From the NCBI RefSeq assembly GCF_022348185.1, contig NZ_JAKRFD010000002.1:186001-250000 (forward strand): DNA of 64,000 nucleotides, read 5' to 3'. The notes below the pieces were generated by a model. The model was not told the DNA's origin, ran no database searches, and worked only from the letters and a program-made list of their open reading frames with translations. Made by a program: the position numbers and the translations under genes. This stretch comes from Epibacterium sp. Ofav1-8. Its GTDB lineage: Bacteria; Pseudomonadota; Alphaproteobacteria; Rhodobacterales; Rhodobacteraceae. Below, piece after piece: positions 28,508 to 36,572 of this stretch (its first letter is position 1; every line of letters begins with the position of its first letter).

Positions 28508-29377
28508 ATGGCAAAGGGTATAACATATAACGGCGAGATATCCGAAGTTGGCCAAGGTGTGCACCCTCAGGATGTTGTGGAAATTGTTTGCACTGATCCA
28601 AATTTCTTGGAAAAAGCCACGGAGAAAAAGCCGAATTTTGTTATCAGGTTAATATCCGGAGCATATAGCCATCCGCGTGATTGGTGGTGTGCGATATTTT
28701 ATTGTTGCATGCAGATCGGACTGTTTGGACCTGAAGCAAAGGCCATGTCCGACCCTTGGAAGCGTGATTTAAATACAATTCTAAAGTTTGCAAAGGAAAA
28801 CCCTGTTCTGGCTGTGCGGTTATTATCTGTTCACCTCAAGCACCAAATGCAAACGCCTGAGTTTTACGGAAGAATTGGAGGTGGTTTTTTCACAAACTAT
28901 GCCTCCACTGGGGGGCGCTTTGGAAACAAGGTACTAGGGCGTAAAGGAAAAATGTTAAGGACAACGGTTAATTTCAAGTTGGCAAACTCCGGCGCGGCGG
29001 TTTTGTCTGTCAAGTATGGTGGGCGTGATATTGTATCGGTCTTTGACGCGATGCTTACCGGAAATTATACCCCTAGCATCTCAGGGGAAATGTACAAGGA
29101 GATGTTCCGAGCTGCCATTGAAAGAAATGAGCCAGTTGGGTCAGAAGAAGCTGACGCTTTGGTTGAGATAGTCGATGGCGTATTGCATTGTATCAATAAT
29201 CCGGAAGAATATCTGCCAAGCTCGTCAAATAAACCAGACGATAGCTCTCCGCACGTTCCGGTTGGCAGGGTCTCATCCATGCGACCTGATGGTGTTCGCG
29301 GGACGATACCCGCTGGATATGAGACTAACGCTCTGGATGTTATCGGGGATCAAAGTGCTAGGTTGGGAGAACCATGA
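28508..29377 (+). CDS. Unknown protein, candidate T6SS cargo effector
   Basis: A 289-residue protein starting 1 nt after the vgrG stop. I do not recognise a domain. It has a hydrophobic Trp/Cys patch (RDWWCAIFYCCMQIGLFG, residues about 57-74), a glycine-rich middle (YGRIGGGFFTNYASTGGRFGNKVLGRKGK), and a polar, Pro/Ser-rich C-terminal tail. Position directly behind vgrG, AT-rich composition like the VgrG tail, and a downstream small membrane protein and PAAR gene are what one expects of a VgrG-loaded effector. An adaptor or chaperone role is the main alternative. Function is inference from context only. Confidence 0.7.
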   Translation: MAKGITYNGEISEVGQGVHPQDVVEIVCTDPNFLEKATEKKPNFVIRLISGAYSHPRDWWCAIFYCCMQIGLFGPEAKAMSDPWKRDLNTILKFAKENPVLAVRLLSVHLKHQMQTPEFYGRIGGGFFTNYASTGGRFGNKVLGRKGKMLRTTVNFKLANSGAAVLSVKYGGRDIVSVFDAMLTGNYTPSISGEMYKEMFRAAIERNEPVGSEEADALVEIVDGVLHCINNPEEYLPSSSNKPDDSSPHVPVGRVSSMRPDGVRGTIPAGYETNALDVIGDQSARLGEP

Positions 29378-29586
29378 GATCCGTAATTTACTTCATCCTG
29401 GGCCTTCTGAATGAGTTTGTCGGTTACTTCATCATATTGGGATCTCTGGTGTGGCTACTCCTGTTGTATAGTGATCTGAGGTGGCTCTTCGCATTCCCAA
29501 TTGTCGGTGGAGCGTGGTGGGCATGGTACAAGGCTTGGGGGCGGGTCGAAGAAAAATTAGATGACAATGAAGAGCCAAGGGAATAA
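29374..29586 (+). CDS. Small two-helix membrane protein, candidate immunity protein
   Basis: A 70-residue protein overlapping the previous gene by ATGA, so translation is coupled. It has two hydrophobic segments (about residues 4-31 and 38-52: YFILGLLNEFVGYFIILGSLVWLLLLY and LFAFPIVGGAWWAWY) and an acidic C-terminal tail (EEKLDDNEEPRE). Small membrane proteins encoded immediately behind a T6SS effector are often the cognate immunity factor, in the inner membrane; that is inference. No family recognised. Confidence 0.6.
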   Translation: MRSVIYFILGLLNEFVGYFIILGSLVWLLLLYSDLRWLFAFPIVGGAWWAWYKAWGRVEEKLDDNEEPRE

Positions 29587-29616
29587 TCAGAATGGATATT
29601 CTTGGAAGATAGAGAG

Positions 29617-30255
29617 ATGATGGATTTGAATCAATTTCAGGGCAGTTCAGTTCTTGGCGGGGGCATGACACTTCCTTACCTGTGGTGTTCATTGCACTTA
29701 TCCCACACAACAGTAAAGGCGCTGATGAATCACCCTAATGGGGGGGTCGAGATATCACGAATTCAAGAAAACGATGAGTACCTACTGAAACACCTGCAAT
29801 CTATAGAAGGTGATACTTGGAGGACTTTTTGCACGGCTGCTGGCATGACCGCCTACGGTGCCGTTGCTCTCTCTTGGTGTAAAGATGCAGTCCTCACTCA
29901 GGTTTGGGAAGGTTGGAAGACCTCTGGTTTTCCGCTTAAACCACTGCCTGAGTTTGAGCGCCCTGCGAGGCTCCTCAATTCTGCGCTGTTGCCTAGAACA
30001 AATAAACTTTCAGAAATCGTTTCTGCGGCAAACAACTCTTCATTGGCGATTTGTGCGATTATCTCTGCGCTCAAAGAGCCTCTCTTTTTTGATCTGCCGA
30101 GAGACATGTTGGTTTCAGCCCCTCCTCAAGTCGCTGCTTTCTTGAAGTCACGAATGCTGCAGACGCCAAATCGCGCTATTGAAGATCCTGCGCTCACTGC
30201 TTGTTGGACGAACACAGTACGGAGCACTGAATTCGATGTATGGGAGGCGGCGTGA
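29617..30255 (+). CDS. Unknown protein in vgrG module
   Basis: A 212-residue protein, composition AT-rich. Segments LPYLWCSLHLSHTTVKALM, GDTWRTFCTAAGMTAYGAVALSWCKDAVLTQVWEGW and SSLAICAIISALKEPLFFDLPRDMLVSAPPQVAAFL suggest a helical, partly hydrophobic protein without a clear signal peptide. I do not recognise a family. The start is uncertain: ATG 29617 has GGAAG 8 nt upstream; a TTG at 29602 would add five residues. The 3' end overlaps the PAAR gene by 16 nt. It may be an adaptor linking cargo to the spike, a second immunity protein, or an effector. Confidence 0.6.
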   Translation: MMDLNQFQGSSVLGGGMTLPYLWCSLHLSHTTVKALMNHPNGGVEISRIQENDEYLLKHLQSIEGDTWRTFCTAAGMTAYGAVALSWCKDAVLTQVWEGWKTSGFPLKPLPEFERPARLLNSALLPRTNKLSEIVSAANNSSLAICAIISALKEPLFFDLPRDMLVSAPPQVAAFLKSRMLQTPNRAIEDPALTACWTNTVRSTEFDVWEAA

Positions 30256-30545
30256 TACCAGCAGCAGGACGGTTGGGTGATACCGGCTCTGAACACGATG
30301 GGTTCCCGCAAACACCAGCCATAGAAGGCAGCGATAACGTCGGCATAAGCGGTAAACCTGCGCTGCGAGAGGGAGATGCCTTTGCGTCGCACTCTAAGCC
30401 GAAGCACCCTCCGCATGGGCGGGCGCTGGCGGTAGGATCTGGCGGCGTGTTTATCAACGGAAAGCCCGCTGGCCGTGTCGGCGATGCTATCGATTGCTGC
30501 GGAGCTGTCGAAAGCGGCTCTGCCGATGTGTCTATTGGAGGGTGA
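30240..30545 (+). CDS. PAAR-domain spike tip protein
   Basis: A 101-residue PAAR protein: repeated short strands with the motifs GDTGSEHDGF, NVGISGKPALREGDAFASHSKPKHPPHGRALAVGSGGVFINGKPAGRVGDAIDC and a final GSADVSIGG. His and Cys residues (His19, His51, His56, His59, Cys85, Cys86) can provide the usual zinc site of the conical tip that caps the VgrG trimer. It is a single-domain PAAR without an effector extension, so cargo would be carried separately. It overlaps the preceding gene, consistent with one vgrG-effector-PAAR transcript. Confidence 0.92.
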   Translation: MGGGVIPAAGRLGDTGSEHDGFPQTPAIEGSDNVGISGKPALREGDAFASHSKPKHPPHGRALAVGSGGVFINGKPAGRVGDAIDCCGAVESGSADVSIGG

Positions 30546-30987
30546 TCATGCGACGAGACTATTTCCACCGGATCACTTGAACACTGATCCCCCCTTTGCG
30601 GCTGCGGCACGGTTCCGGCCCAGCCAAAGCGGTAATTGGTATGTGTGCGGTGAATTGGCGCGTTGTCCCGCGACCTGTGAGTTCGATGATAGTAGGCGGC
30701 TGCACCTGCGGCCAAGGTCAGCTCTTCCTAGTGCGCCTGCGGCATGGATCGCCCACCATGCCTCTAAATCCCACTACTTTGCAAAGGGTGCTTTCTGCGC
30801 TTTCCTGTCATTCGACCAGGAAGCAGCATTTGGTACAGTGGGACTCTGCATCCCCGTCTTTTCGATCCGCATGAATGGCAGCTGTCGTATTGAGTCAGGA
30901 ATGCTTGACGTTTGGGTCAGAATTGCATGAGGCGGCCGTTCCGTTCCCTTGGGTTTTGGCCGTGGATTGGGTCAAAGGTGTTCGACG
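30546..30987. other. 442-nt region after PAAR gene, no gene recognised
   Basis: Open frames are present but none shows a recognisable protein. GC content rises again relative to the vgrG module, so this is a compositional boundary. At its 3' end GTGGATTGGGTCA (30962-30974) is the exact inverse of TGACCCAATCCAC (31042-31054), which ends at the insertion-element junction. Confidence 0.5.
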
Positions 30988-31054
30988 TTCCACACAAATT
31001 GTTGAAAGCCAGACGAAATTGACCACCTAGGCGTCATAAACTGACCCAATCCAC
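30988..31054. repeat. Island-flanking repeat, copy 2, part A
   Basis: Matches 25691-25750 apart from a few substitutions and short indels; both end in CATAAACTGACCCAATCCAC. In copy 1 this is followed directly by TGTTTTTGCC, here by the insertion element. Confidence 0.85.
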
Positions 31055-31141
31055 ATGATGTGATTGCAGCGGTCGCTCTCCGGAGGCGAACGAGGTCCGG
31101 TGTGTCGACCTCATGGAAAATTGCCGTGAGGAGAACGACCT

Positions 31142-32182
31142 ATGAAACATTATGCCGGTTTGGGCGTGTCGCTGAACGAGATTTCGATCTGCGTCGTGGA
31201 TGAGGATGGCAGGACGGTCGCGCGGGGAACATGCCCTGCTGACCCTGAAGGCGTTGCGGGCTGTTTTCGCAACCGCGATCTCAAGCCCCGCCGGATCGTG
31301 CACCAGAGCGGGATGCTATGGATCTGGCTGCAACGCGGGATGGCCCGGCTGGGATTGCCCGCAACCTGCATTGATGCCCGCAAGGCGCACAAGAGCCTCT
31401 CGGCGCGGCCGAACAAGTCAGACGCCGCCGATGCTGAGGGGCTGGCGTAGCTCGCGCGAACCGGTTGGTTCACTGCGGTGCACATCCGAAGCGAAGAGGA
31501 GTATCAGCTGCGCAATCTGGTTGGAGCCAGCGAGCGTTTGATCCGCCTGCGCAAAGATCTTGAAGGTCACATCAGGGGCGTGCTGAAGACCTTCGGCATC
31601 CGCATGACGGGCATTCGCCAGGGACAGCAAAGGCAAGCGTTCCGGGACCAGCTGGCCGCGGCCGGCGAGACCGATCCGGTTCTCCGAGTTATTGCGGATG
31701 GCTTCATCGCCGCCCATACCACGTTGTGCCAGGCGGTGGAGGATCTCGACAAAGCGGTGAGGAGAAAAGCCAAATCCCATCCTGTGGCACGTCGTCTGAT
31801 GTCGATCCCAGGGGGCGGGCCGGTTAACGCGCTCAGCTTCATCGCGCTGGTCGATGATCCGGGCCGGTTCAACCGGGCCTCCGACGTCGGTGCGTTTCTC
31901 GGGCTCACGCCGAAGCGGCATCAATCCGGCGAGGTGGATTGGACAGGGCGCGTGTCGAAATGCGGTGACGGCGCTATGCGCGGCTCGCTGTTTGAGGCGG
32001 CATCTTGCCTGATCCGCCAGGTCAAACGGTTCTCGCCACTCAAGAGCTGGGCCGTGCGACTGGCCGGACGGCGCGGGTTCCGCAAGGCGGCGGTCTCGAC
32101 CGCCCGCAAGCTCGCCGTTCTGATGCTGACGCTTTGGAAAAACGAAACCGAGTATCTATCGACGAAGGAGGCCACCACCTGA
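31142..32182 (+). pseudogene. IS110-family DEDD transposase, inactivated
   Basis: One frame of 346 codons interrupted by an amber TAG at 31448-31450, where the family has a Gln (GLA-stop-LARTGW). The N-terminal RuvC-like domain should carry D-E-D-D; the first Asp of GLDVS is Gly (G8 in GLGVS) and the Glu of HESG is Gln (Q55 in HQSG), while the last two Asp remain (D94, D97 in KSDAADAEG). The C-terminal Transposase_20 domain is intact, with IPGGGPVNALSFIALVDDPGRF, FLGLTPKRHQSGE and the serine-containing GRVSKCGDGAMRGSL. So the enzyme has lost half its metal ligands as well as its continuity. Confidence 0.92.
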
Positions 32183-32409
32183 TCTGAGTTGCCGACCCCG
32201 CGGCGGGGAGCGAAGTCCCAACGGGACGGAGGTAGATCGATCTCGTAAAAACGGTTGGGATGCAGGCTCACCTGCTCACCCTGCAATCCACATTGGAGAC
32301 GATCCACCACCGAACACCATCGTGAGGCGCGTGAGCCGCTACCTCGAAGAGAACCATGACTCCGGACGGACAGATCGCTCGCCGTTTGACAATGTCGCAA
32401 TCAGAGAGT
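32183..32409 (+). ncRNA. Candidate guide (bridge/seek) RNA region of the IS110-family element
   Basis: Elements of the IS1111 group carry their guide RNA downstream of the transposase. This 227-nt non-coding end is long for its element and has short hairpins, e.g. GTCCC-AAC-GGGAC (32216-32228) and GCAGG-CTCA-CCTGC (32262-32275). No guide/target pairing was worked out; the assignment is by analogy. Confidence 0.35.
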
Positions 32410-32754
32410 TGTTTTTGCCGTGTGGCTTGTTGCGTTGGTCTGACCTTCCATTCGGAAAATCAGGGCTGATTTGCAGGTTCAGACTTTGATTTCGCCTGTT
32501 CCTGCTGATCTGCCCCAGGTTTCAAAAGGCGGGCGAACGCGGGAGGGGGCGAGGCCATGCTATTCGACTGGGTTGGCGCAGCCGGGGACGGCCCGGTCTA
32601 ATAGAATTGCCCGAGGGGGAGGGTAGCACCCTCTCCCTGACGGCCAGGGGCGTTTGGCTCGTCCAAATCCCACTGGCCCAAAAACAGAAGCAGCGGGGTC
32701 ATCAGCTCCGCCTCCGTGTTGCGGTCATTCAATTTTGAAAACTGAGTTCACAGG
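32410..32754. repeat. Island-flanking repeat, copy 2, part B
   Basis: Matches 25751-26111 with scattered changes and a 15-nt deletion. The first hairpin (32642-32678) is unchanged. The second (32692-32712) differs in sequence yet keeps pairing: one C-G pair became G-C and two pairs became G-U wobbles; one outer pair is lost. Confidence 0.85.
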
Positions 32755-32993
32755 TTGCAGAACCTTCCTGCCGTTGACTGCGACATCCTGACTATCTTCT
32801 TTCCTGCCCAACTCGGGAATAACTCGGGGTCGCCGAACGTTTCGGCTACAACGCGGGTCTGCGGCTGACCTAACATCGGAAGCACGACCGTTTTACCAAA
32901 ATAGAAATTCTCATCAATCAAGCGAATGCCTAGCAGTATGCTGAAGAAGTCGGTTCTCGACGCAGCTTTGGGAACATGACTCTCCCTCTGCAC
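32748..32993 (-). pseudogene. Possible gene fragment ending in the repeat
   Basis: An 81-codon frame on the minus strand whose translation reads like real protein (FFSILLGIRLIDENFYFGKTVVLPMLGQPQTRVVAETFGDPELFPSWAGKK in outline) and whose composition differs from its surroundings. It ends with a stop formed inside the last bases of repeat part B, as if a longer gene had been cut by the repeat. No family recognised; could be a chance frame. Confidence 0.3.
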
Positions 32994-33014
32994 GACTGTG
33001 GCGGGGGGGGGGTG

Positions 33015-33800
33015 ATGCGCGGGACGAAGCGAGCGGGTCGTTATTCAGCTATGCCGATCTTGAAGAGCGCATCCCTGCACGGCACCCGTTGCGAAAGATC
33101 AGGCAGGTGGTCAACGACGCGCTGGCCAGTCTGGATGCCGATTTCGAGGCGGGCTACACTGATTTCGGTCGCCCCTCGATCCCGCCGGAACGGCTGATCC
33201 GGGCCAGCCTGATTCAAATCCTGTTCTCAATTCGCTCCGAGTGGCCGTTGATGGAACAGATGCAGTATAATCTGCTGGTCCGCTGGTTCGTGGGCCTCGG
33301 GATCGACGATCCGGTATGAGGGCCGACGGCGGTCACCAAGAACCGCCACCGGCTGCTGACAGCCGATATATCGCGCAATGTGATGGCGGCCATTCTGGCG
33401 CATCGAGAGGTCGCGCCACTCCTGTCGGACGACCACTTCTCGGTCGATGGCACGCTCGTAAAGGCTTGGGCGTCGATAAAGAGTTTCGAGCCAAAGTCGG
33501 CGGGCACGCCGCCCGGCGATGATAGGCCGGATGACCCGCCCGCTACATCCATTGGCCCTGCCGCACACCCCGCCCAGACCGAACCCGAAACCGCTCCAAT
33601 GCCTCGCTACAGCCGCCGTACCCGAAATCCCGAGATCAACTCCAAGGGCGAGAAGCGTTCGAATGCGACCCATGCTTCGGCCACCGACCCGGACGCACGG
33701 CTCTATAAGAAATCCCCTGGCACAGGTGCGGTTACGCTTTATCCTGACGCTCGCAGCCGGAAATCTCGCCCGGCTGCCCCGGTTGCTGGCGGATGGAGGC
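33015..33800 (+). pseudogene. Decayed IS5-like transposase
   Basis: Pieces of one transposase: EERIPARHPLRKIRQVVNDALASLDADFEAGYTDFGRPSIPPERLIRASLIQILFSIRSEWPLMEQMQYNLLVRWFVGLGIDDPV (segments read at 33056-33319), HFSVDGTLVKAWASIKSF, and the C-terminal RFILTLAAGNLARLPRLLADGG in another frame. Damage visible: a lost base after the ATG at 33015 (frame break), TGA for Trp at 33317-33319, and an internal deletion around 33727 that joins SPGTGA to the C-terminus and removes most of the catalytic core. Confidence 0.85.
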
Positions 33801-33910
33801 TCGAGGGGGGAACCAGGCCTGCTTCCAGCCACCCAATCCGGAAGACCGATGAGAGAACTCATTCCACCACGGAGAACAGCTGCCTCTGGCCTGACTAATT
33901 CAGCGAACTG

Positions 33911-35326
33911 TTAAAGACTTGCCGCACTTCTAACGCCCTGCGCGGCCATTCGTTCCTTCGCAAGTCCCGCAGCGCGGCTCAGATCGGCGGCCAGTTCGGC
34001 GCGCATCTCCTCGCCACGCGATCGTGCGCGCAGGATCGCTGCGGGATGCCAAGTGATGAGGACGTCACCGCCTCGGATCGCCGGTTCCAGCGTGCCACGA
34101 CGCGATGTCAGCGCCGCGCGACGCCCGGTCAGCGCAAATGCGGCGCTCGCGCCGAGAGCGACGGTAAGCCGGGGCCGGATCAGCCGTCGTTCCTGGTCCA
34201 GCCACCAGCGGCAATGGTCTATCTCGCCGCGCGTCGGGCTTTGGTGCAGCCGTTGCTTGCCACGCTGCCTAAACTTAAAATGTTTCACGGCGTTGGTCAG
34301 ATAAGAGGGCGGGCATCCCGCCTCTGCCATCGCGGCGTGCAACAGCTGGCCAGCCGGGCCGACAAAAGGCCGGGCTTGCTGGTCCTCGTGATCGCCGGGT
34401 GCTTCGCCGACGATCATAAGGGGCGCGTCGGCGGGCCCTTCACCCCAGACCATCCGTCGCGGAGCGCAAAGGTCACAGCGCGAACAAGTCTCCGCCGCCG
34501 CACGCGCCTGATCGAGCGTGGCAGGCATTGCTGCGATCCGCGCCGCGCGTTTCGGCGGCTCTGTTGGCAGCGCGTCCCGCATCCGCTGCACGCGCGCTTC
34601 AGCGTCTTGCAGCATGGCCGGGATTGCGCGGGTCTCGGGGAGGTTCTTCCAGTACTTTACCGGCATTTCGGATTTCATCGCCCCGACCTTCACCCGCGCC
34701 GGGTTGAATATATGGGTGAAATAGGTGGTCCAAAGCGCTTCTGATGCGTCCTCCGGCAGGTCCGGGCGCGGCCCCGGCAGATCAAAATCAAGCTGGCCGT
34801 CCGAAAACCGCGCGGTACCGAACGGCGTCGCAATCAGCCAGTCCATATCGGCGAAGCGGCGCGCGAAGAAAGGAGTAGCGGCCTCCACAATGCGGTGGTC
34901 CGGCTCGAACCACGCGGCAAAGCGGCGGCGCGCGCCGTCCGTGGGCAATTCGCGAAACCGGACGAAGGCGTGCATCTTGTGAATGTCGCGTCCCACGGGT
35001 TTTGCCAGCCGGTCAAGACGACGGGTCAGAGGGTCGGCGGGGTTTCCAAGTGCGCGCCGGTCAAGTTGATGCCGCCAAAGCGCCTGATACAGCAGGGCGG
35101 GTGCCTCGGGGTCGGTATGGCAGATGACGCTGCCTGACAGCTGAACAAAGCTCTTGGGCACACGCAGATCGCGCGGGCCGTCCGCAGCGGGAATAGGGTC
35201 GCCGCCAAAGAGCGTGCCGCCCTGCCAGTCAACCTCCTCCGGCGCAATCCCGTGGCTGGCGAGACGCCGCGCGGCCTCACGCCACGCCTTTGCGCGCCCC
35301 AGAACGGGCAGATCGACCTGGATCAT
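33911..35326 (-). CDS. DUF4130-UdgX fusion: uracil-DNA glycosylase family X protein
   Basis: A 471-residue fusion. Residues 1 to about 250 match the DUF4130 (putative DNA metabolism) domain. Residues about 270-460 are a family-4-like uracil-DNA glycosylase of the UdgX type: iron-sulfur cysteines Cys281, Cys284, Cys287, motif A MIVGEAPGDHEDQQARPFVGPAGQLL, the UdgX loop KQRLHQSPT with His361 (the residue that traps uracil-DNA covalently in characterised UdgX), and motif B LITWHPAAILR. UdgX binds uracil in DNA irreversibly. Start overlaps the stop of the radical SAM gene by ATGA, so the two form an operon under a LexA box. Confidence 0.9.
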   Translation of the reverse strand: MIQVDLPVLGRAKAWREAARRLASHGIAPEEVDWQGGTLFGGDPIPAADGPRDLRVPKSFVQLSGSVICHTDPEAPALLYQALWRHQLDRRALGNPADPLTRRLDRLAKPVGRDIHKMHAFVRFRELPTDGARRRFAAWFEPDHRIVEAATPFFARRFADMDWLIATPFGTARFSDGQLDFDLPGPRPDLPEDASEALWTTYFTHIFNPARVKVGAMKSEMPVKYWKNLPETRAIPAMLQDAEARVQRMRDALPTEPPKRAARIAAMPATLDQARAAAETCSRCDLCAPRRMVWGEGPADAPLMIVGEAPGDHEDQQARPFVGPAGQLLHAAMAEAGCPPSYLTNAVKHFKFRQRGKQRLHQSPTRGEIDHCRWWLDQERRLIRPRLTVALGASAAFALTGRRAALTSRRGTLEPAIRGGDVLITWHPAAILRARSRGEEMRAELAADLSRAAGLAKERMAAQGVRSAASL

Positions 35327-36555
35327 GCGAACAGGCTGAGTTGCTCGGGCGGTGGCGCATAGCGTGCGCGCAGTCCGGCGCTGTCGGTCAAAGCGCCGGG
35401 CGACCAGTCGGGCAGCGTGATGAACGGCTCGGCCTGTTTCACCCGCGCGCCGATGCGGATCAGATCCGCGTAGCGCAGCGGCCCGGAACGCCGCGCGGCA
35501 AGGATGCGTTGCACGGTGCGTGTCCCAAACCCCGGAACGCGCAGCAACAATTCGCGCGGCGCGCGGGCCACATCCACGGGAAACTGTGCGCGATGCGCCA
35601 GCGCCCAGGCGAGCTTTGGGTCGATCTCCAGATCCAGATTACCGCCCTTGGTAGAGGATGTGATCTCCGCCGCATCAAATCCGTAAAATCGCATCAGCCA
35701 ATCGGCCTGATAGAGCCGGTGTTCCCGGATCAATGGCGGCCGGATCAGCGGCAGCATTGCAGAGCTGTCGGGGATCGGAGAAAAGGCAGAATAATAGACC
35801 CGCTTCAACTTGTAGCCCTGATAAAGCCGTGTGGACGTGCCCAGAATATCGCGGTCCGACGTGCCATCGGCCCCGACGATCATCTGGGTCGACTGCCCGG
35901 CGGGGGCAAAGCGCGCCGGGCGCTTGCCGCGATGGCTGGCCACTTTGCTGGCCGCGCGTGTTTCACGCACGTGGCTCATGGCGGCGCGGATGCCTTTGGG
36001 CTGTTTCTGTGGCGCAAGCCTGGCGACGCTGTCGTCTTTGGGAAGTTCCACGTTGATCGACAGGCGATCGGCATAGCGTCCGGCCTCGGTGATCAACTCG
36101 GGCGACGCCTCGGGTATCGTCTTGAGGTGGATGTAGCCCTTAAAGCCATGCGCCTTGCGCAGCACTCGCGCGATGCGGACCATATCCGCCATTGTGTCGT
36201 CCGGGCTGCGAATGATGCCCGACGACAGAAACAGCCCCTCGATGTAATTGCGCCGATAAAATTCCAACGTCAGCGTCACGACCTCTTCGGGGGTGAAACG
36301 CGCCCGTTCCACCCTGCTCGAGACGCGGTTGACGCAATAAACGCAGTCGTAGATGCAGAAATTGGTCATCAGGATCTTCAGCAGGCTGATGCAGCGCCCA
36401 TCGGGCGTGTAGGCGTGGCAGATCCCGCTGCCCCCGGCACTGCCGACCCCGCCGGCGCGGGAATCCCGCCGCGTGGTCCCGGAACTCGCGCAGGAGGCAT
36501 CGTATTTGGCAGCATCCGACAGGATTGCGAGCTTATCTTGGAGTGTGCGCTTCAT
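35323..36555 (-). CDS. Putative DNA modification/repair radical SAM protein
   Basis: A 410-residue radical SAM protein: CIYDCVYC (C-x3-C-x2-C, the [4Fe-4S]-SAM motif) in LMTNFCIYDCVYCVNRVSS, preceded by DGRCISLLKIL, and a C-terminal helix-hairpin-helix-like part (LLLRVPGFGTRTVQRILAARR) suggesting DNA contact. This protein is a regular partner of DUF4130/UdgX proteins and is described as a putative DNA modification/repair enzyme of unknown reaction. MKRTLQDKLAILSDAAKYDASCASSG is the family start; longer starts lack support. A GTTC-N7-GTTC SOS box lies 2 nt upstream of the ATG. Confidence 0.92.
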   Translation of the reverse strand: MKRTLQDKLAILSDAAKYDASCASSGTTRRDSRAGGVGSAGGSGICHAYTPDGRCISLLKILMTNFCIYDCVYCVNRVSSRVERARFTPEEVVTLTLEFYRRNYIEGLFLSSGIIRSPDDTMADMVRIARVLRKAHGFKGYIHLKTIPEASPELITEAGRYADRLSINVELPKDDSVARLAPQKQPKGIRAAMSHVRETRAASKVASHRGKRPARFAPAGQSTQMIVGADGTSDRDILGTSTRLYQGYKLKRVYYSAFSPIPDSSAMLPLIRPPLIREHRLYQADWLMRFYGFDAAEITSSTKGGNLDLEIDPKLAWALAHRAQFPVDVARAPRELLLRVPGFGTRTVQRILAARRSGPLRYADLIRIGARVKQAEPFITLPDWSPGALTDSAGLRARYAPPPEQLSLFA

Positions 36556-36557
36556 GA

Positions 36558-36572
36558 GAACATATGTAGAAC
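36558..36572 (-). promoter_or_regulatory. LexA (SOS) box, alphaproteobacterial type
   Basis: On the minus strand GTTC-TACATAT-GTTC, an exact GTTC-N7-GTTC, the direct-repeat LexA site known from Rhodobacter and relatives. It sits immediately before the radical SAM start codon and would block the promoter of the repair operon. Confidence 0.8.

Larger units (their letters stand above)
31055..32409 (+). mobile_element. IS110-family (IS1111-type) insertion element, about 1355 bp
   Basis: Ends are defined by comparing the split repeat with its intact copy: the element lies between CCAATCCAC and TGTTTTTGCC. TGATTGC (31061-31067) and GCAATCA (32397-32403) are subterminal inverted repeats 5-6 nt from the ends, as in the IS1111 group; no target duplication of more than a base is needed. 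The left non-coding part is 87 nt and the right 227 nt. The encoded transposase is inactive. Confidence 0.8.

Noticed and set aside
30475-30930. Possible 151-codon gene after the PAAR gene
   Set aside because: It overlaps the PAAR gene in another frame, has no ribosome site and no recognisable content.
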